DNA of 64,000 nucleotides from JBMONI01 sp049324575 (lineage in GTDB: Bacteria > Omnitrophota > Omnitrophia > Omnitrophales > Aquincolibacteriaceae), in contig JBMONI010000004.1 in the NCBI GenBank assembly GCA_049324575.1, forward strand, positions 62,001 to 126,000, read 5' to 3'. The notes beneath the pieces were generated by a model. The model was not told where the DNA came from, searched no databases, and was given only the letters and a program-made list of their open reading frames with translations. Positions 28,676 to 37,244 of the stretch are shown one piece after another. Positions within the stretch are counted from its first letter, which is position 1. Each line of letters begins with the position of its first letter. The translations under genes and the position numbers were made by a program.

Positions 28676-28725
28676 CGAACCCCGGAGGTTCGGGATGGCC
28701 GGCACTTGAGGAATCATTCCTTAAG
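28676..28725 (-). promoter_or_regulatory. Hairpin-rich 5' leader of the small basic protein gene
   Basis: Two inverted repeats lie between the promoter and the ribosome site. One is CTTAAGGAA...TTCCTCAAG, spanning 28725-28705 with one mismatch. The other is CGAACC-TCCGG-GGTTCG at 28692-28676, a six-base perfect stem. Such a leader may affect transcript stability or allow autogenous control, as in many ribosomal protein leaders. That role is inferred. Confidence 0.4.
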
Positions 28726-28740
28726 TCCTAAAACGCGGTT

Positions 28741-28746
28741 ATTATA
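28741..28746 (-). promoter_or_regulatory. -10 box for the small basic protein operon
   Basis: The minus strand carries a perfect TATAAT at 28746-28741, preceded by a weak -35 region (TGGCAA or similar at about 17 bases). Transcription from near 28734 would give a leader of about 96 nt and could serve the small basic protein, GNAT, SPOR, PilZ and yajQ genes. Confidence 0.5.
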
Positions 28747-28835
28747 CTCATTCCCGGGCGATTTGCCATCAGGATTCTTCGGTTTTTGAACTTTTTCGAG
28801 ACCGCGGACGCCGACCTTCCGGAAGAAGTCCCGGC

Positions 28836-30707
28836 TCAACCGAAAATTTTGTTGTCGAGCGCCTTCAGGAGGGCAAAAACGCAGTGCTGGGTATAATCGA
28901 TCCGCTGTTCGTTGTTCACTAGCGACTGGCGGAACCCCCCGATCGCTTTCTCCGGCTCGTCGAGGTAGAAGGCATTTTCCTCCGTATATTGCGTCGCCAA
29001 AGCAAACCGCAGAGCGCCCCGGAGCGAAGCACGGTACTTTTCGGCCTTCTCCTTGTCCCCGCGCAGGACAGCCAGCGCATAGGCATCGTTGATGCCTTCG
29101 GCGTAGGAAGCCGTGGAATTCGAAGGGTTTTTCTTGAACCCCCCGAGGAGGTCTTTGTAGGGACTTTCCAGGGGCTGGTGGGTGTCGATCAGCCAATCGT
29201 TCATTTCATAGATGAATGCCGCCAGCTCAGGATCGGGCTGGTCCCGGTAAAGGAGGAAATAGGCCTGGGTCTGCCAGGGCACAAAAGCCGTGTTCTTGTT
29301 CCCCCGCCAGTAATCTCGGTAATAGGAAAAAGCACGCTGGACCGCGTCGCGATAGCGGGTATCTTTCGTTTCCTGATAGAGGCGCATGAGGGCAAGCATG
29401 GCCTCGCCGGGATAGTAATCGGTGCCGGTGTTCTTGTCCGAAAGGAAATAAGTCCGCAGCGAGCCGTCTTCCTGCTGTTGGCCCAAGATCCCTTCCGCCA
29501 AACGCCGGAGGAGTTCCTCCCGGTCCGGATAATCCGGCTGGTGGATCAAGGCCAGGACCGCGAAAGCGCTATAGGCCAGAGACGATTCGCCCTCAAGCTC
29601 GATGAAAGAGGTCTGCTGCTCTTCTTTCATAAAGCTCAGATAATGCCGAAGCCCCGCCGCGGAATGTTCTTTCAGGCGAGGATCTCCGAGAAAATCCCCC
29701 AGGGCCGCCATCGCCCACAACGCCGCCGTCTGGCGGACCTGATTGTTCTTGCCGGAATAGGCGTTCTTGCTCGGCAGGTACATGTATTCCAGAAGACCGG
29801 TCTCCGGATTCATCTGCCGCAGGAACCAGTCGCCCGCCAGGCGGATGCTCCGGCGGATGAGCGGCGGATCGATCGCCTCGACCGCAAGGAGCGGCTGATG
29901 CCGGTAAAGCTCGGTGATCTTCCCGCGGCGGTCGGCCAGGAAATTATCCGTCTCATAGCGGATGACTTCGGTCTCGGGATCGAGATAACAAGCCTCCGGC
30001 AAGCCGGCCTTTTGACAAAGTTGCCGGAGCGTTTTCTTGACCGTATAGTTCTTTTTGATCGCGACCGACGGAATGTAAAAAGCGCGCTTATCCCCGGATT
30101 CAACCTTCAGTCCATGAATCCCCCGCTCGATCTCCGGTTCCAGCTTTTTTTCACGCCCCACTGCTTGCGCGGTCCGGATCACGCTGCTCTGGTTTTGGAC
30201 CGCTTCTTTGATTTGCTTGCGGTCCGCCCTCCCTTGTAAAGAGACTTGCGCCGGCACTTCCTTGCGGAGCGGCGTAAAATCCTCCGGCACCAGTTCGCCT
30301 TCGGCACTGATCCGCGTCCCTTCTTTCAGAAAGCTAAAGAGAAGCTGGGCGCTCCCTAACTCAGCGGAAGTTAACGAAGCCCCGAAACGGTCATCTTTAA
30401 GACATTTATCGACGGCTTCCCGGATATCGGCGCCGAGACGGTCAGGCGCGTCCCGGTCCGCCGACCCGCTCTGGCAGCATCGCGTTTTTCCGTCTAAAAG
30501 GACTGAAATGTAGAGTTTGTCATAATCCTTCCCTCCCAGCGGACCCCGCGGCGCCGGCTCCGGGAGTGGGGATCCTTTCTCGGAGATCCGGTCCAACATC
30601 TCAAAAGCTTCTTTCACCAGAGCTTGACGCCACGGCTCTTGCGACGTTTCAGCGGCGCCTATCGCCCATCCGCCCCCCAGGAAAAGAAATACGATAGCGC
30701 CCCGCAT
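28836..30707 (-). CDS. AMMECR1-like plus alpha/alpha-barrel secreted protein
   Basis: A 623-residue protein with signal peptide (residues 1-18, ending AIGAA). Residues about 60-260 resemble AMMECR1: LYISVLLDGKTRCCQSG, REAVDKCLKDDRF, then HGLKVESGDKRAF, YIPSVAI and LRQLCQKAGLPEACY. The rest (about 285-623) is an all-helical alpha/alpha-toroid with repeated YYPGEAMLALMRLYQ, FVPWQTQAYFLLY and RIDYTQHCVFALLKA segments. That half is clearly related to the gene immediately upstream (30754-32019). Fold type suggests a glycan or polymer-processing enzyme, but no catalytic residue can be named. I chose ATG 30707 for its signal peptide; a TTG start at 30824 would overlap the upstream gene. Confidence 0.75.
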   Translation of the reverse strand: MRGAIVFLFLGGGWAIGAAETSQEPWRQALVKEAFEMLDRISEKGSPLPEPAPRGPLGGKDYDKLYISVLLDGKTRCCQSGSADRDAPDRLGADIREAVDKCLKDDRFGASLTSAELGSAQLLFSFLKEGTRISAEGELVPEDFTPLRKEVPAQVSLQGRADRKQIKEAVQNQSSVIRTAQAVGREKKLEPEIERGIHGLKVESGDKRAFYIPSVAIKKNYTVKKTLRQLCQKAGLPEACYLDPETEVIRYETDNFLADRRGKITELYRHQPLLAVEAIDPPLIRRSIRLAGDWFLRQMNPETGLLEYMYLPSKNAYSGKNNQVRQTAALWAMAALGDFLGDPRLKEHSAAGLRHYLSFMKEEQQTSFIELEGESSLAYSAFAVLALIHQPDYPDREELLRRLAEGILGQQQEDGSLRTYFLSDKNTGTDYYPGEAMLALMRLYQETKDTRYRDAVQRAFSYYRDYWRGNKNTAFVPWQTQAYFLLYRDQPDPELAAFIYEMNDWLIDTHQPLESPYKDLLGGFKKNPSNSTASYAEGINDAYALAVLRGDKEKAEKYRASLRGALRFALATQYTEENAFYLDEPEKAIGGFRQSLVNNEQRIDYTQHCVFALLKALDNKIFG

Positions 30708-30753
30708 CCACGGAAAACCCCGGGGGCTTTTTGCGGTCCGGATGGGAAAAAAA

Positions 30754-32019
30754 CTATTTCTTTGCACGCCCTTTTCCTTTCGATCGTTTTTTGTCCGCTT
30801 TCTTTTCGGGACCGGCGCCGGCAAAATCCCCCTCCGGCGCGATCAGACCGTTCTCATAAGCGCCCAGGATCGCCATGACCGCATGCTGGACATGATCCAC
30901 GCGGACTTCATCCGCAGTGGCCGTGGCTCGAAAACCTCCCGCCATCAACGGCGCGGTCCCGGCGCCTTGCGGGATCTGCAGCTGAAGAACGACCTCCAAT
31001 CCTTCCCGAACGAAATTCGCATAACAGACCGTGCGTTTTTCATCGTTGAGTGCCCGGGCCACTTCATACGCCCGGTTGATCCCTTCCACCAGCGAGGCGG
31101 CGGAAATACTTCTGAAGTTATAATTTTCGCAAGTATCCCCTCGCCCGTATTTAGACGTCAAGTAATCCGCCATTTCAAAAATAAATTCGGCATAACGGGG
31201 GTCCGGATCGATCCGGTACAATTTGGCATAGGCCTGGAGCTGCCAGGGAATGAAGTCGGAACTCGGTTGCATGCGCCAAAAGCCCCGGTAATAGGGAAAG
31301 GCTTTCTCAACGATCCTCTGGTACGCTTCACGGCCATACGTTTTTCGCATCTGCGCCAGCGCAAGCAAGGCCTGGCCCGGATAAAAACTCTGCGTTCGAT
31401 CCGTTTTCGCGCCTTCGAGTTCGCCGGCAAACGACAGCGCCTGCCCTTCCGCGGCCCGCGCTTCCCCGGGAGCGGGGAAAAAGGACCTCAATTTCCCATG
31501 TGAGCTCTGCAGCGTTTGGATCCCTCGCGCCAGACCCTGGGCGATATCGGCATAGCGAGCGGGATCGAGTTCAAGCATGGCAAGGATCAGAAAAGCGGAA
31601 TACCCCAGCTTAAGCTGCCCGGGAGTCATATTCAGATAGTAATATTGCCCCGGATAATCGAAAGCCAAATGATCGGAGAAAAAGTCGAGGCCTTTCCGCG
31701 CAAGCCGGAGCAGGCGGTCATCCTGAAGATGCTGAGCAAGCGACGCGAGAGCCCAGGCCGCCGCCGTTTCTCTCAAACGCCCCCCGGCCAGTCCGCACGA
31801 GGTCTTTTTCGTCTGGTTCGCATAATTGATGAATTCCTCGTTTTCGTTATTGAGGAACCACTCTCCGGCCGCCGTCAAAGCCGATTCGAAACGGCCGGGA
31901 GTAGCCCGACTCATTGTCTTCTCTGAGATCGAACCCGCGATTGTGATCGCTCCCCCCATCACTACGGCAAGAGATATCCCCATGGCCCCGACGAGATGCT
32001 GGATGCGGGATCGCCTCAT
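30754..32019 (-). CDS. Alpha/alpha-barrel secreted or anchored protein, paralogue of the downstream gene
   Basis: A 421-residue protein with an N-terminal hydrophobic segment (about residues 10-29). The body is helical, with repeats typical of alpha/alpha-toroid folds: RETAAAWALASLAQHL, LGYSAFLILAMLELD, FYPGQALLALAQM, FIPWQLQAYAKLY, AEFIFEMADYL and VRVDHVQHAVMAIL. The same landmarks occur in the same order in the gene at 28836-30707, which adds an AMMECR1-like domain. It ends in a lysine-rich tail. It begins 10 bp after the O-antigen-ligase-like gene, so it probably belongs to that transcript. Function unknown; sugar or isoprenoid processing is a guess from fold only. Confidence 0.75.
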   Translation of the reverse strand: MRRSRIQHLVGAMGISLAVVMGGAITIAGSISEKTMSRATPGRFESALTAAGEWFLNNENEEFINYANQTKKTSCGLAGGRLRETAAAWALASLAQHLQDDRLLRLARKGLDFFSDHLAFDYPGQYYYLNMTPGQLKLGYSAFLILAMLELDPARYADIAQGLARGIQTLQSSHGKLRSFFPAPGEARAAEGQALSFAGELEGAKTDRTQSFYPGQALLALAQMRKTYGREAYQRIVEKAFPYYRGFWRMQPSSDFIPWQLQAYAKLYRIDPDPRYAEFIFEMADYLTSKYGRGDTCENYNFRSISAASLVEGINRAYEVARALNDEKRTVCYANFVREGLEVVLQLQIPQGAGTAPLMAGGFRATATADEVRVDHVQHAVMAILGAYENGLIAPEGDFAGAGPEKKADKKRSKGKGRAKK

Positions 32020-32029
32020 TAATGAACCC

Positions 32030-33424
32030 CTATTTCGAATGTCTGAACCCCGGACTCAATATCCCGAGGCATGCTCCCATCAAAGCACACAATAATAACG
32101 ACATATTCACATGGTCAAGCATAAAACTAATCGACGCATGCCCCAGGATCATCAATACCGGAACAAAAAAACCCATGCCAAAAAGAAACTGGAATCGACT
32201 TGGCGTCCTTTGGAGCATAAGAACAGACTCGATGAAAAATACTAGAATAAAAAGAAAATAGAACCAAGCGCCGAGACCCTCTTCCGCGAGAATGGTCAAA
32301 TAATGGTTCATGGCTTTATAATCCGCCATGTAAACGTTTTGGGGAGAGGTTTTTTTGAAAGTCTTTCGGTACGGATAATATCCTTTGGTGCCGACACCCC
32401 ACACGGGGTTTTCTTTGAACATTTCTACCGCATAGTTCGCCCCCCGAATATTATGCGCGAACGATTGCGGCTCTTCCATCTCATCTTGGAGAGTGCTGAC
32501 CTCTTGCAACGTTGCCTTAAAATCAATGTTCGTTTTCAAAAATAAAAATAATAAACAGGCTATTAAAACGCATGGGATGAAGATCCGTCTCGATCGATAT
32601 TTTAAAATACAGCCCCCTATGAATGTTATTACTCCCATGAGAAAAAAAATGATGGTCCCACGTGAATTGAACGCCAAAATCGCAATAAATGAACTACCAA
32701 TGGTTAGGGCGGGTATTAAAATCTGAATCAGATGGATCTGCCCTTTAATCGGCCGCATCTTTTTTTCATCATCGAATTGCATGAAGGAATAAATAAAATA
32801 ACTTATGGAAAGGAAGAAACCAACAGCGAGGACCTCTCCAATCCAGTTCGCGTGGAATCGATTAGAAATAAGGTATTTTTCAACCGCAGGATGGAAATAA
32901 AGCCAATCGGAAGCAAAGGGATTAAGCCGAATGTCATATGCAGAAAGACTTCCCCTCGTTATTAGTGAAGGCAAAGATAATGAGCATAAGAATAGAACCA
33001 TCCCTATCGAAACCGAAACGATACCCACAGCTCGCTTTCGAGAAGCAGAAAACACATAAGCAAGCGCCATGGTTCCTAGACAGAAAAACCAGACGATCGG
33101 CTGCTGCGTAAAATTCTCAACAAGAACGATTTTTACGTCTTTGTCTGGCCCATTACTTGTCGCTGAAAGGAAATAGGCAAATCCCAATCTTATGATTTGG
33201 TAAATGCAGAATACACAAAACATCCCAAAACATAATGGGATTCTACGAAGGCTTAAACGCACATCGCTATTGGCGAAAACAAGAAACAAAACGAGGGTGG
33301 AAAAAACCAGTAAACAGCGCAACTCCGCTAACGCAAAAGAATCGTAACCTTTCGAAAGAAACAATGCTCCGAGCAAGGCTGAGAAAAAAAAATACGGAAT
33401 TTGTCTCAGATGGCTATTGACCAC
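32030..33424 (-). CDS. O-antigen ligase/polymerase-like membrane protein 1 (GTG start)
   Basis: A 464-residue polytopic protein with about 11 hydrophobic segments. Wzy_C-type landmarks are present: FNSRGTIIFF in a transmembrane helix, NPVWGVGTKGYYPY and MNHYLTILAEEGLGAW in the large periplasmic loop, and GHASISFMLDHVNMSLLL near the C-terminus. The family joins lipid-linked glycans to lipid A, to another glycan, or (PglL type) to protein Ser/Thr. Two paralogues at 37245 and 41569 share all these motifs and the same C-terminal pattern ending PGFRHS-like. GTG 33424 is the first usual start after an in-frame TGA. It lies 42 bp after its cysteine-rich partner gene. Confidence 0.82.
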   Translation of the reverse strand: MVNSHLRQIPYFFFSALLGALFLSKGYDSFALAELRCLLVFSTLVLFLVFANSDVRLSLRRIPLCFGMFCVFCIYQIIRLGFAYFLSATSNGPDKDVKIVLVENFTQQPIVWFFCLGTMALAYVFSASRKRAVGIVSVSIGMVLFLCSLSLPSLITRGSLSAYDIRLNPFASDWLYFHPAVEKYLISNRFHANWIGEVLAVGFFLSISYFIYSFMQFDDEKKMRPIKGQIHLIQILIPALTIGSSFIAILAFNSRGTIIFFLMGVITFIGGCILKYRSRRIFIPCVLIACLLFLFLKTNIDFKATLQEVSTLQDEMEEPQSFAHNIRGANYAVEMFKENPVWGVGTKGYYPYRKTFKKTSPQNVYMADYKAMNHYLTILAEEGLGAWFYFLFILVFFIESVLMLQRTPSRFQFLFGMGFFVPVLMILGHASISFMLDHVNMSLLLCALMGACLGILSPGFRHSK

Positions 33425-33466
33425 AAAAAAATCGTTTTTCCAGACGCCAATTCTTTGCGGACCGAA

Positions 33467-36400
33467 TCATTCCTGATCGACCCATTCGCAGCAATCACAC
33501 CGGACCATTTTCTTCCCTTTGGGATCGGTCGGATCCAGTTCTTTCGCAGTTCCATTTGCTTCGCATATCTCCTCAGGCGCCGGTTCGTCTGGATCCTGCG
33601 GATTCTGTTCATCCGGATCAGGGCGGGTATCTCCGACAGACGAGCAAACTTTATCGCTTGAAATCCCACAAAGCTGAACCCCCTCGCCTTGGCAACATTT
33701 GTCTTGAGATTCATCATCCCCATCATCGGCGTCATCCCCCGGATCGGTGTCATCCCCATCTTCATCGCATTTACACCCGCCGACCCCTTGGCATCCGCAC
33801 ATGGTTCCTTCTTCCATCGCCTTCGCAAGCTGTTGAGCCATCTGTTTATGAAGGTTTTCAACCGAATCATTGGGATCTGCATCTTGCCCTTCCATATGAC
33901 ACGGCGTTGTTACACATCTTTCCGGTTTCGCAGGTTCTTGTTTTATTTCTCCACCCTCACCCTGGACCTTGCACATGCTCATCCCCGGACACGAGCAGTC
34001 TTCTCCCGGCGTATTGCAATTTTCGTCGCCCGGCTTACACCAGAATGCGCAGGGATTTTCGATCCCCCAGGCCATACAACGCGCGGTTTGGCGGTCATAA
34101 AGATGTTTCGTGCGTTCCGAATCGCTCTTCGACACGCATTCGCCGGTCCAATCACTGCCCCAGCTGCTCGATGGAGGTATCGGATCTCCGCCTTCAAGAC
34201 AGCCTTCACCGATGAAACTCACATGACAGTAATTCCCCGCGGGACATTCGCTGTCCGCCGTGCAATATCCTCCGCCGCTTCCCGCTTTTTCGCAAACCGA
34301 ATTTTGGCAGACATACCCCGCGGCACAATCCGTATCTTTCGCGCAGGAGGTCGATAATGAACAGGCACAATAGCCGGTCGTCAGATTGCATTTCCCGGTC
34401 CCTCCAGCAGAGGCACAGTCCGAATCCGCTTTGCACAGCGCGGTATTCTTTCGGCAATTTCCCTGCACACAACATTCGCCCGATCCACATGGAGCAGAAG
34501 CCGAACAAGCGTTGCCGAGCGGCTGACAAATCGGTTCCACCGCAGGACAGGTCGTTCCCTGGCAAGTCGGCTGAAGACAATATTCCCCGGGCTTGCATCG
34601 AACACTGCCGCACTGCTCCCCCGTCGTGTTTTCCTGACAGATACCGCCGTAAGTGCTTTTGACGCAAATAAGATTGCAAGACGCTGAAGAACCCGTCGTC
34701 GGACAGCAATTGTTATGCGAAGTGCACGGGGTGATCCCCGCCTGCCCAAGACAGTAGCCGAACGTATCCGCAGAGGCTTGTCTCTGGCAACTATACCCAA
34801 ACGAGCAGTTCATGTCGTCCATACACCGCCCGCCGGTGGTGTCAAAAACGCAAGAACCCAAGGCATCAGATGGTTTGATCTTTTGACATTTTTCGTAATT
34901 TTTGCAATCAGCGGCCGTCATGCAAGTCCCGACAGGCTTGCAATCTCCGAGCCCCGCGCTGCTCTGGAAGCACACATTTCCCGCCATACAATGCGCCGTT
35001 TCACGGCATTTTCCCGAAGGAATATTTTCGCAAAGTCCGTAGTCGTCGGAAGGCGCCGTACGTTTGCAATACCCATTTTCACCGCAAAGAGAATCATCCT
35101 GGCAGGCATTGGCCTTGTTTTGGCATACTCCAGCAGCCCCTTCGGCACCCGCCTGGATACAGGATTCATAGGATCGGCACCAGCTGTCATCTTCGCAAGT
35201 CCCCGGCACACGGCAGCGGCCGACATTCTCCCGGCCGCTCTTGATGAAACATTCCTCGCCGGCCGAACAGTCCCCTGGAGTCTCGCATTGTCCCTCGGCC
35301 ATCGGCGTGCAAAGCCCGAGATCCTTATCGATATCTTCATGGGCCAGGTATTGGCAATATTCCCCGTCTTGACACGGGTCCGAAAACTGACAGGCGTTCG
35401 CGTTCGCGGAACTCACCTTACAGACCCCGAAACGCTCGTTCGAAGAACTCCGGACGCATTCCCGTCCGCTTGGACAATCCGCATTGGTACCGCACTGGCC
35501 GGGCGCCGGCGTTCCGCAACGGCCGTAATCATCGGCAGCGCTGACCTTCATACAAACCGTCCCGGCCCCGCCGCAATCCGAATCGGAGCCGCAGCGCGCA
35601 GGATCCGTAATGCATCGCCCGTATTGATCGGCATTGCGGAATTTTTGACAGAGCTCACCATTCGCGCAACCGTCCGCGCCCTGGATATCGTAGCGGCAGG
35701 ATCGTTCCGGATCGATCGAGCACTGCTGAGCAATGCAAACCATGCTTTCGCCGCAGTCGGCGTTCTCCTGACACTCGACATTCACGCACCGCGCGTCATA
35801 GCAAAACTGGTTCGCTCCGCATTCGCTGTCGGAGCCGCAACGGTCATAACACCGTCCGTCATAGCAGGCCCGCGGCGCGTCCGAGGGGCAATCCGTCGTG
35901 TAGGTTCCATCCCCGAGGTCGGTTTCTTGACAAGGTTCGCTGCAACCCCAATCGTCCGAGCACTCCGTCCCAGGCCCACCGCAAATGCTGTCGATCTTGC
36001 AATAGCAAGTATGCGTGGATGAGTTACACGCATGACCGGCCGCCGCACAATCCGAATCGAACGAACAGCGGTTTGAACGGTCCCCGACCACACAAGCCCC
36101 CCCCGGCTCCGAAGGCGAAGACCTGAGGCAAAATTGATCGCTCGGACAATCCGTATGCGCCGCGCATTCGCGGTCCGCGCAGCGCCCGTAGGGATCGCCC
36201 GGGCTGTCCTGTTTGCAGATCTTGGTCGGACTGTTGCAGTCCGTATCCGCCGTGCAATCGCCGGAAGACTTCCCGCGACAGATCCCGTATGCCCCCCCGC
36301 TCTTGTTCTCGCAAATATCCCCCGGCTTGCAGTCCCCGTCCGTTTGACATTCGCACCGCCCGGCCTCGACCGTGCCGCCGCTCACCGGCCCATCGGAACA

Positions 36401-37093
36401 GACGGAATAATCCTTGCCGGGCTTCACGCGGCAAACTTGACAGCCGGCACAATCGGTATTGGTTTGGCAGGTCTTGGAAGGATCCAGCTGGCATTTGCCC
36501 GTGCTCAGTTCACAGACTTCTTCCGGTTCGCATTCGCTGTCCGCGCGACATCCGTCGATACAACCGCCCTGAGGCGCTCCCGAGGTCGTCCTTTTACAGA
36601 ACTTTCCGGCGGGACAGTCTTCGCTGCTTTGACAGCCCGAAAAACATTTTCCGTATTCGTCACCGACCGATTCCTTGAGACAATGCTGGCCTGACTCGCA
36701 ATCTCCATGGGTCTCGCATTCACCGCTCGATTTTCCGCGGCACAAGCCGTAAGGATCCGCCGAATTGGCCTTAAAACAGCTGTCCCCTGATCTGCAGTGC
36801 TCATCTTCTTGGCATTCGCATCGCCCTTCGGGAACATCCGCGCCGCTCACCGGGCCATCTACACATTTTTTAGGACTTGCGGCCAAATCACATACCTGAC
36901 AACCAGAACAATCATCTGAACGAGTGCATTGATCTCGATCTTCAGTAATGCATATCTTAAGACTGCCGGTCTGTTTGCAATATTGGCCTGAGGGGCAATC
37001 GGAATCGACGGCACAAAAGAGAGCGAACGCGGTGACGGGAAAGGATAAAAAGACAGTAGCGACAAGAACGAACTGTATTAACCGCTTATACAA
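33467..37093 (-). CDS. Large secreted cysteine-rich repeat protein (TTG start)
   Basis: A 1,208-residue protein with signal peptide (MYKRLIQFVLVATVFLSF, cleavage near AFA). The mature part is built from many repeats of about 30-45 residues with the pattern CxxDxDC--G--C, such as CAVDSDCPSGQYC and CQSSEDCPAGKFC, giving more than 100 cysteines. This resembles disulfide-rich modules of EGF/EB type in extracellular proteins. An acidic Asp/Gly stretch (DEDGDDTDPGDDADDGDD) lies near the C-terminus. The TTG start is supported by AAGGAGG eight bases upstream and by the signal peptide. The gene at 38699 is a clear paralogue with the same module order over the first 350 residues. Probably extracellular or surface-bound. 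Confidence 0.85.
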   Translation of the reverse strand: MYKRLIQFVLVATVFLSFPVTAFALFCAVDSDCPSGQYCKQTGSLKICITEDRDQCTRSDDCSGCQVCDLAASPKKCVDGPVSGADVPEGRCECQEDEHCRSGDSCFKANSADPYGLCRGKSSGECETHGDCESGQHCLKESVGDEYGKCFSGCQSSEDCPAGKFCKRTTSGAPQGGCIDGCRADSECEPEEVCELSTGKCQLDPSKTCQTNTDCAGCQVCRVKPGKDYSVCSDGPVSGGTVEAGRCECQTDGDCKPGDICENKSGGAYGICRGKSSGDCTADTDCNSPTKICKQDSPGDPYGRCADRECAAHTDCPSDQFCLRSSPSEPGGACVVGDRSNRCSFDSDCAAAGHACNSSTHTCYCKIDSICGGPGTECSDDWGCSEPCQETDLGDGTYTTDCPSDAPRACYDGRCYDRCGSDSECGANQFCYDARCVNVECQENADCGESMVCIAQQCSIDPERSCRYDIQGADGCANGELCQKFRNADQYGRCITDPARCGSDSDCGGAGTVCMKVSAADDYGRCGTPAPGQCGTNADCPSGRECVRSSSNERFGVCKVSSANANACQFSDPCQDGEYCQYLAHEDIDKDLGLCTPMAEGQCETPGDCSAGEECFIKSGRENVGRCRVPGTCEDDSWCRSYESCIQAGAEGAAGVCQNKANACQDDSLCGENGYCKRTAPSDDYGLCENIPSGKCRETAHCMAGNVCFQSSAGLGDCKPVGTCMTAADCKNYEKCQKIKPSDALGSCVFDTTGGRCMDDMNCSFGYSCQRQASADTFGYCLGQAGITPCTSHNNCCPTTGSSASCNLICVKSTYGGICQENTTGEQCGSVRCKPGEYCLQPTCQGTTCPAVEPICQPLGNACSASAPCGSGECCVQGNCRKNTALCKADSDCASAGGTGKCNLTTGYCACSLSTSCAKDTDCAAGYVCQNSVCEKAGSGGGYCTADSECPAGNYCHVSFIGEGCLEGGDPIPPSSSWGSDWTGECVSKSDSERTKHLYDRQTARCMAWGIENPCAFWCKPGDENCNTPGEDCSCPGMSMCKVQGEGGEIKQEPAKPERCVTTPCHMEGQDADPNDSVENLHKQMAQQLAKAMEEGTMCGCQGVGGCKCDEDGDDTDPGDDADDGDDESQDKCCQGEGVQLCGISSDKVCSSVGDTRPDPDEQNPQDPDEPAPEEICEANGTAKELDPTDPKGKKMVRCDCCEWVDQE

Positions 37094-37244
37094 CTTCGAC
37101 CCCTCCTTCCGGCTATTGCGATACTTCTTACAAATCTTTATTATCTTTTGTTAATACAACAATAGCCGACAAATTTTCAAAAAGCAAGGCCTACTTGCAG
37201 AATTTTTATATAGCAAATTCTAGCAATTTTAAACTGTCCGGTTT

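Noticed and set aside
28714..29196. 160-codon minus-strand frame
   Set aside because: It overlaps the conserved C-terminus of the alpha/alpha-barrel gene in another frame and has no recognisable motif.
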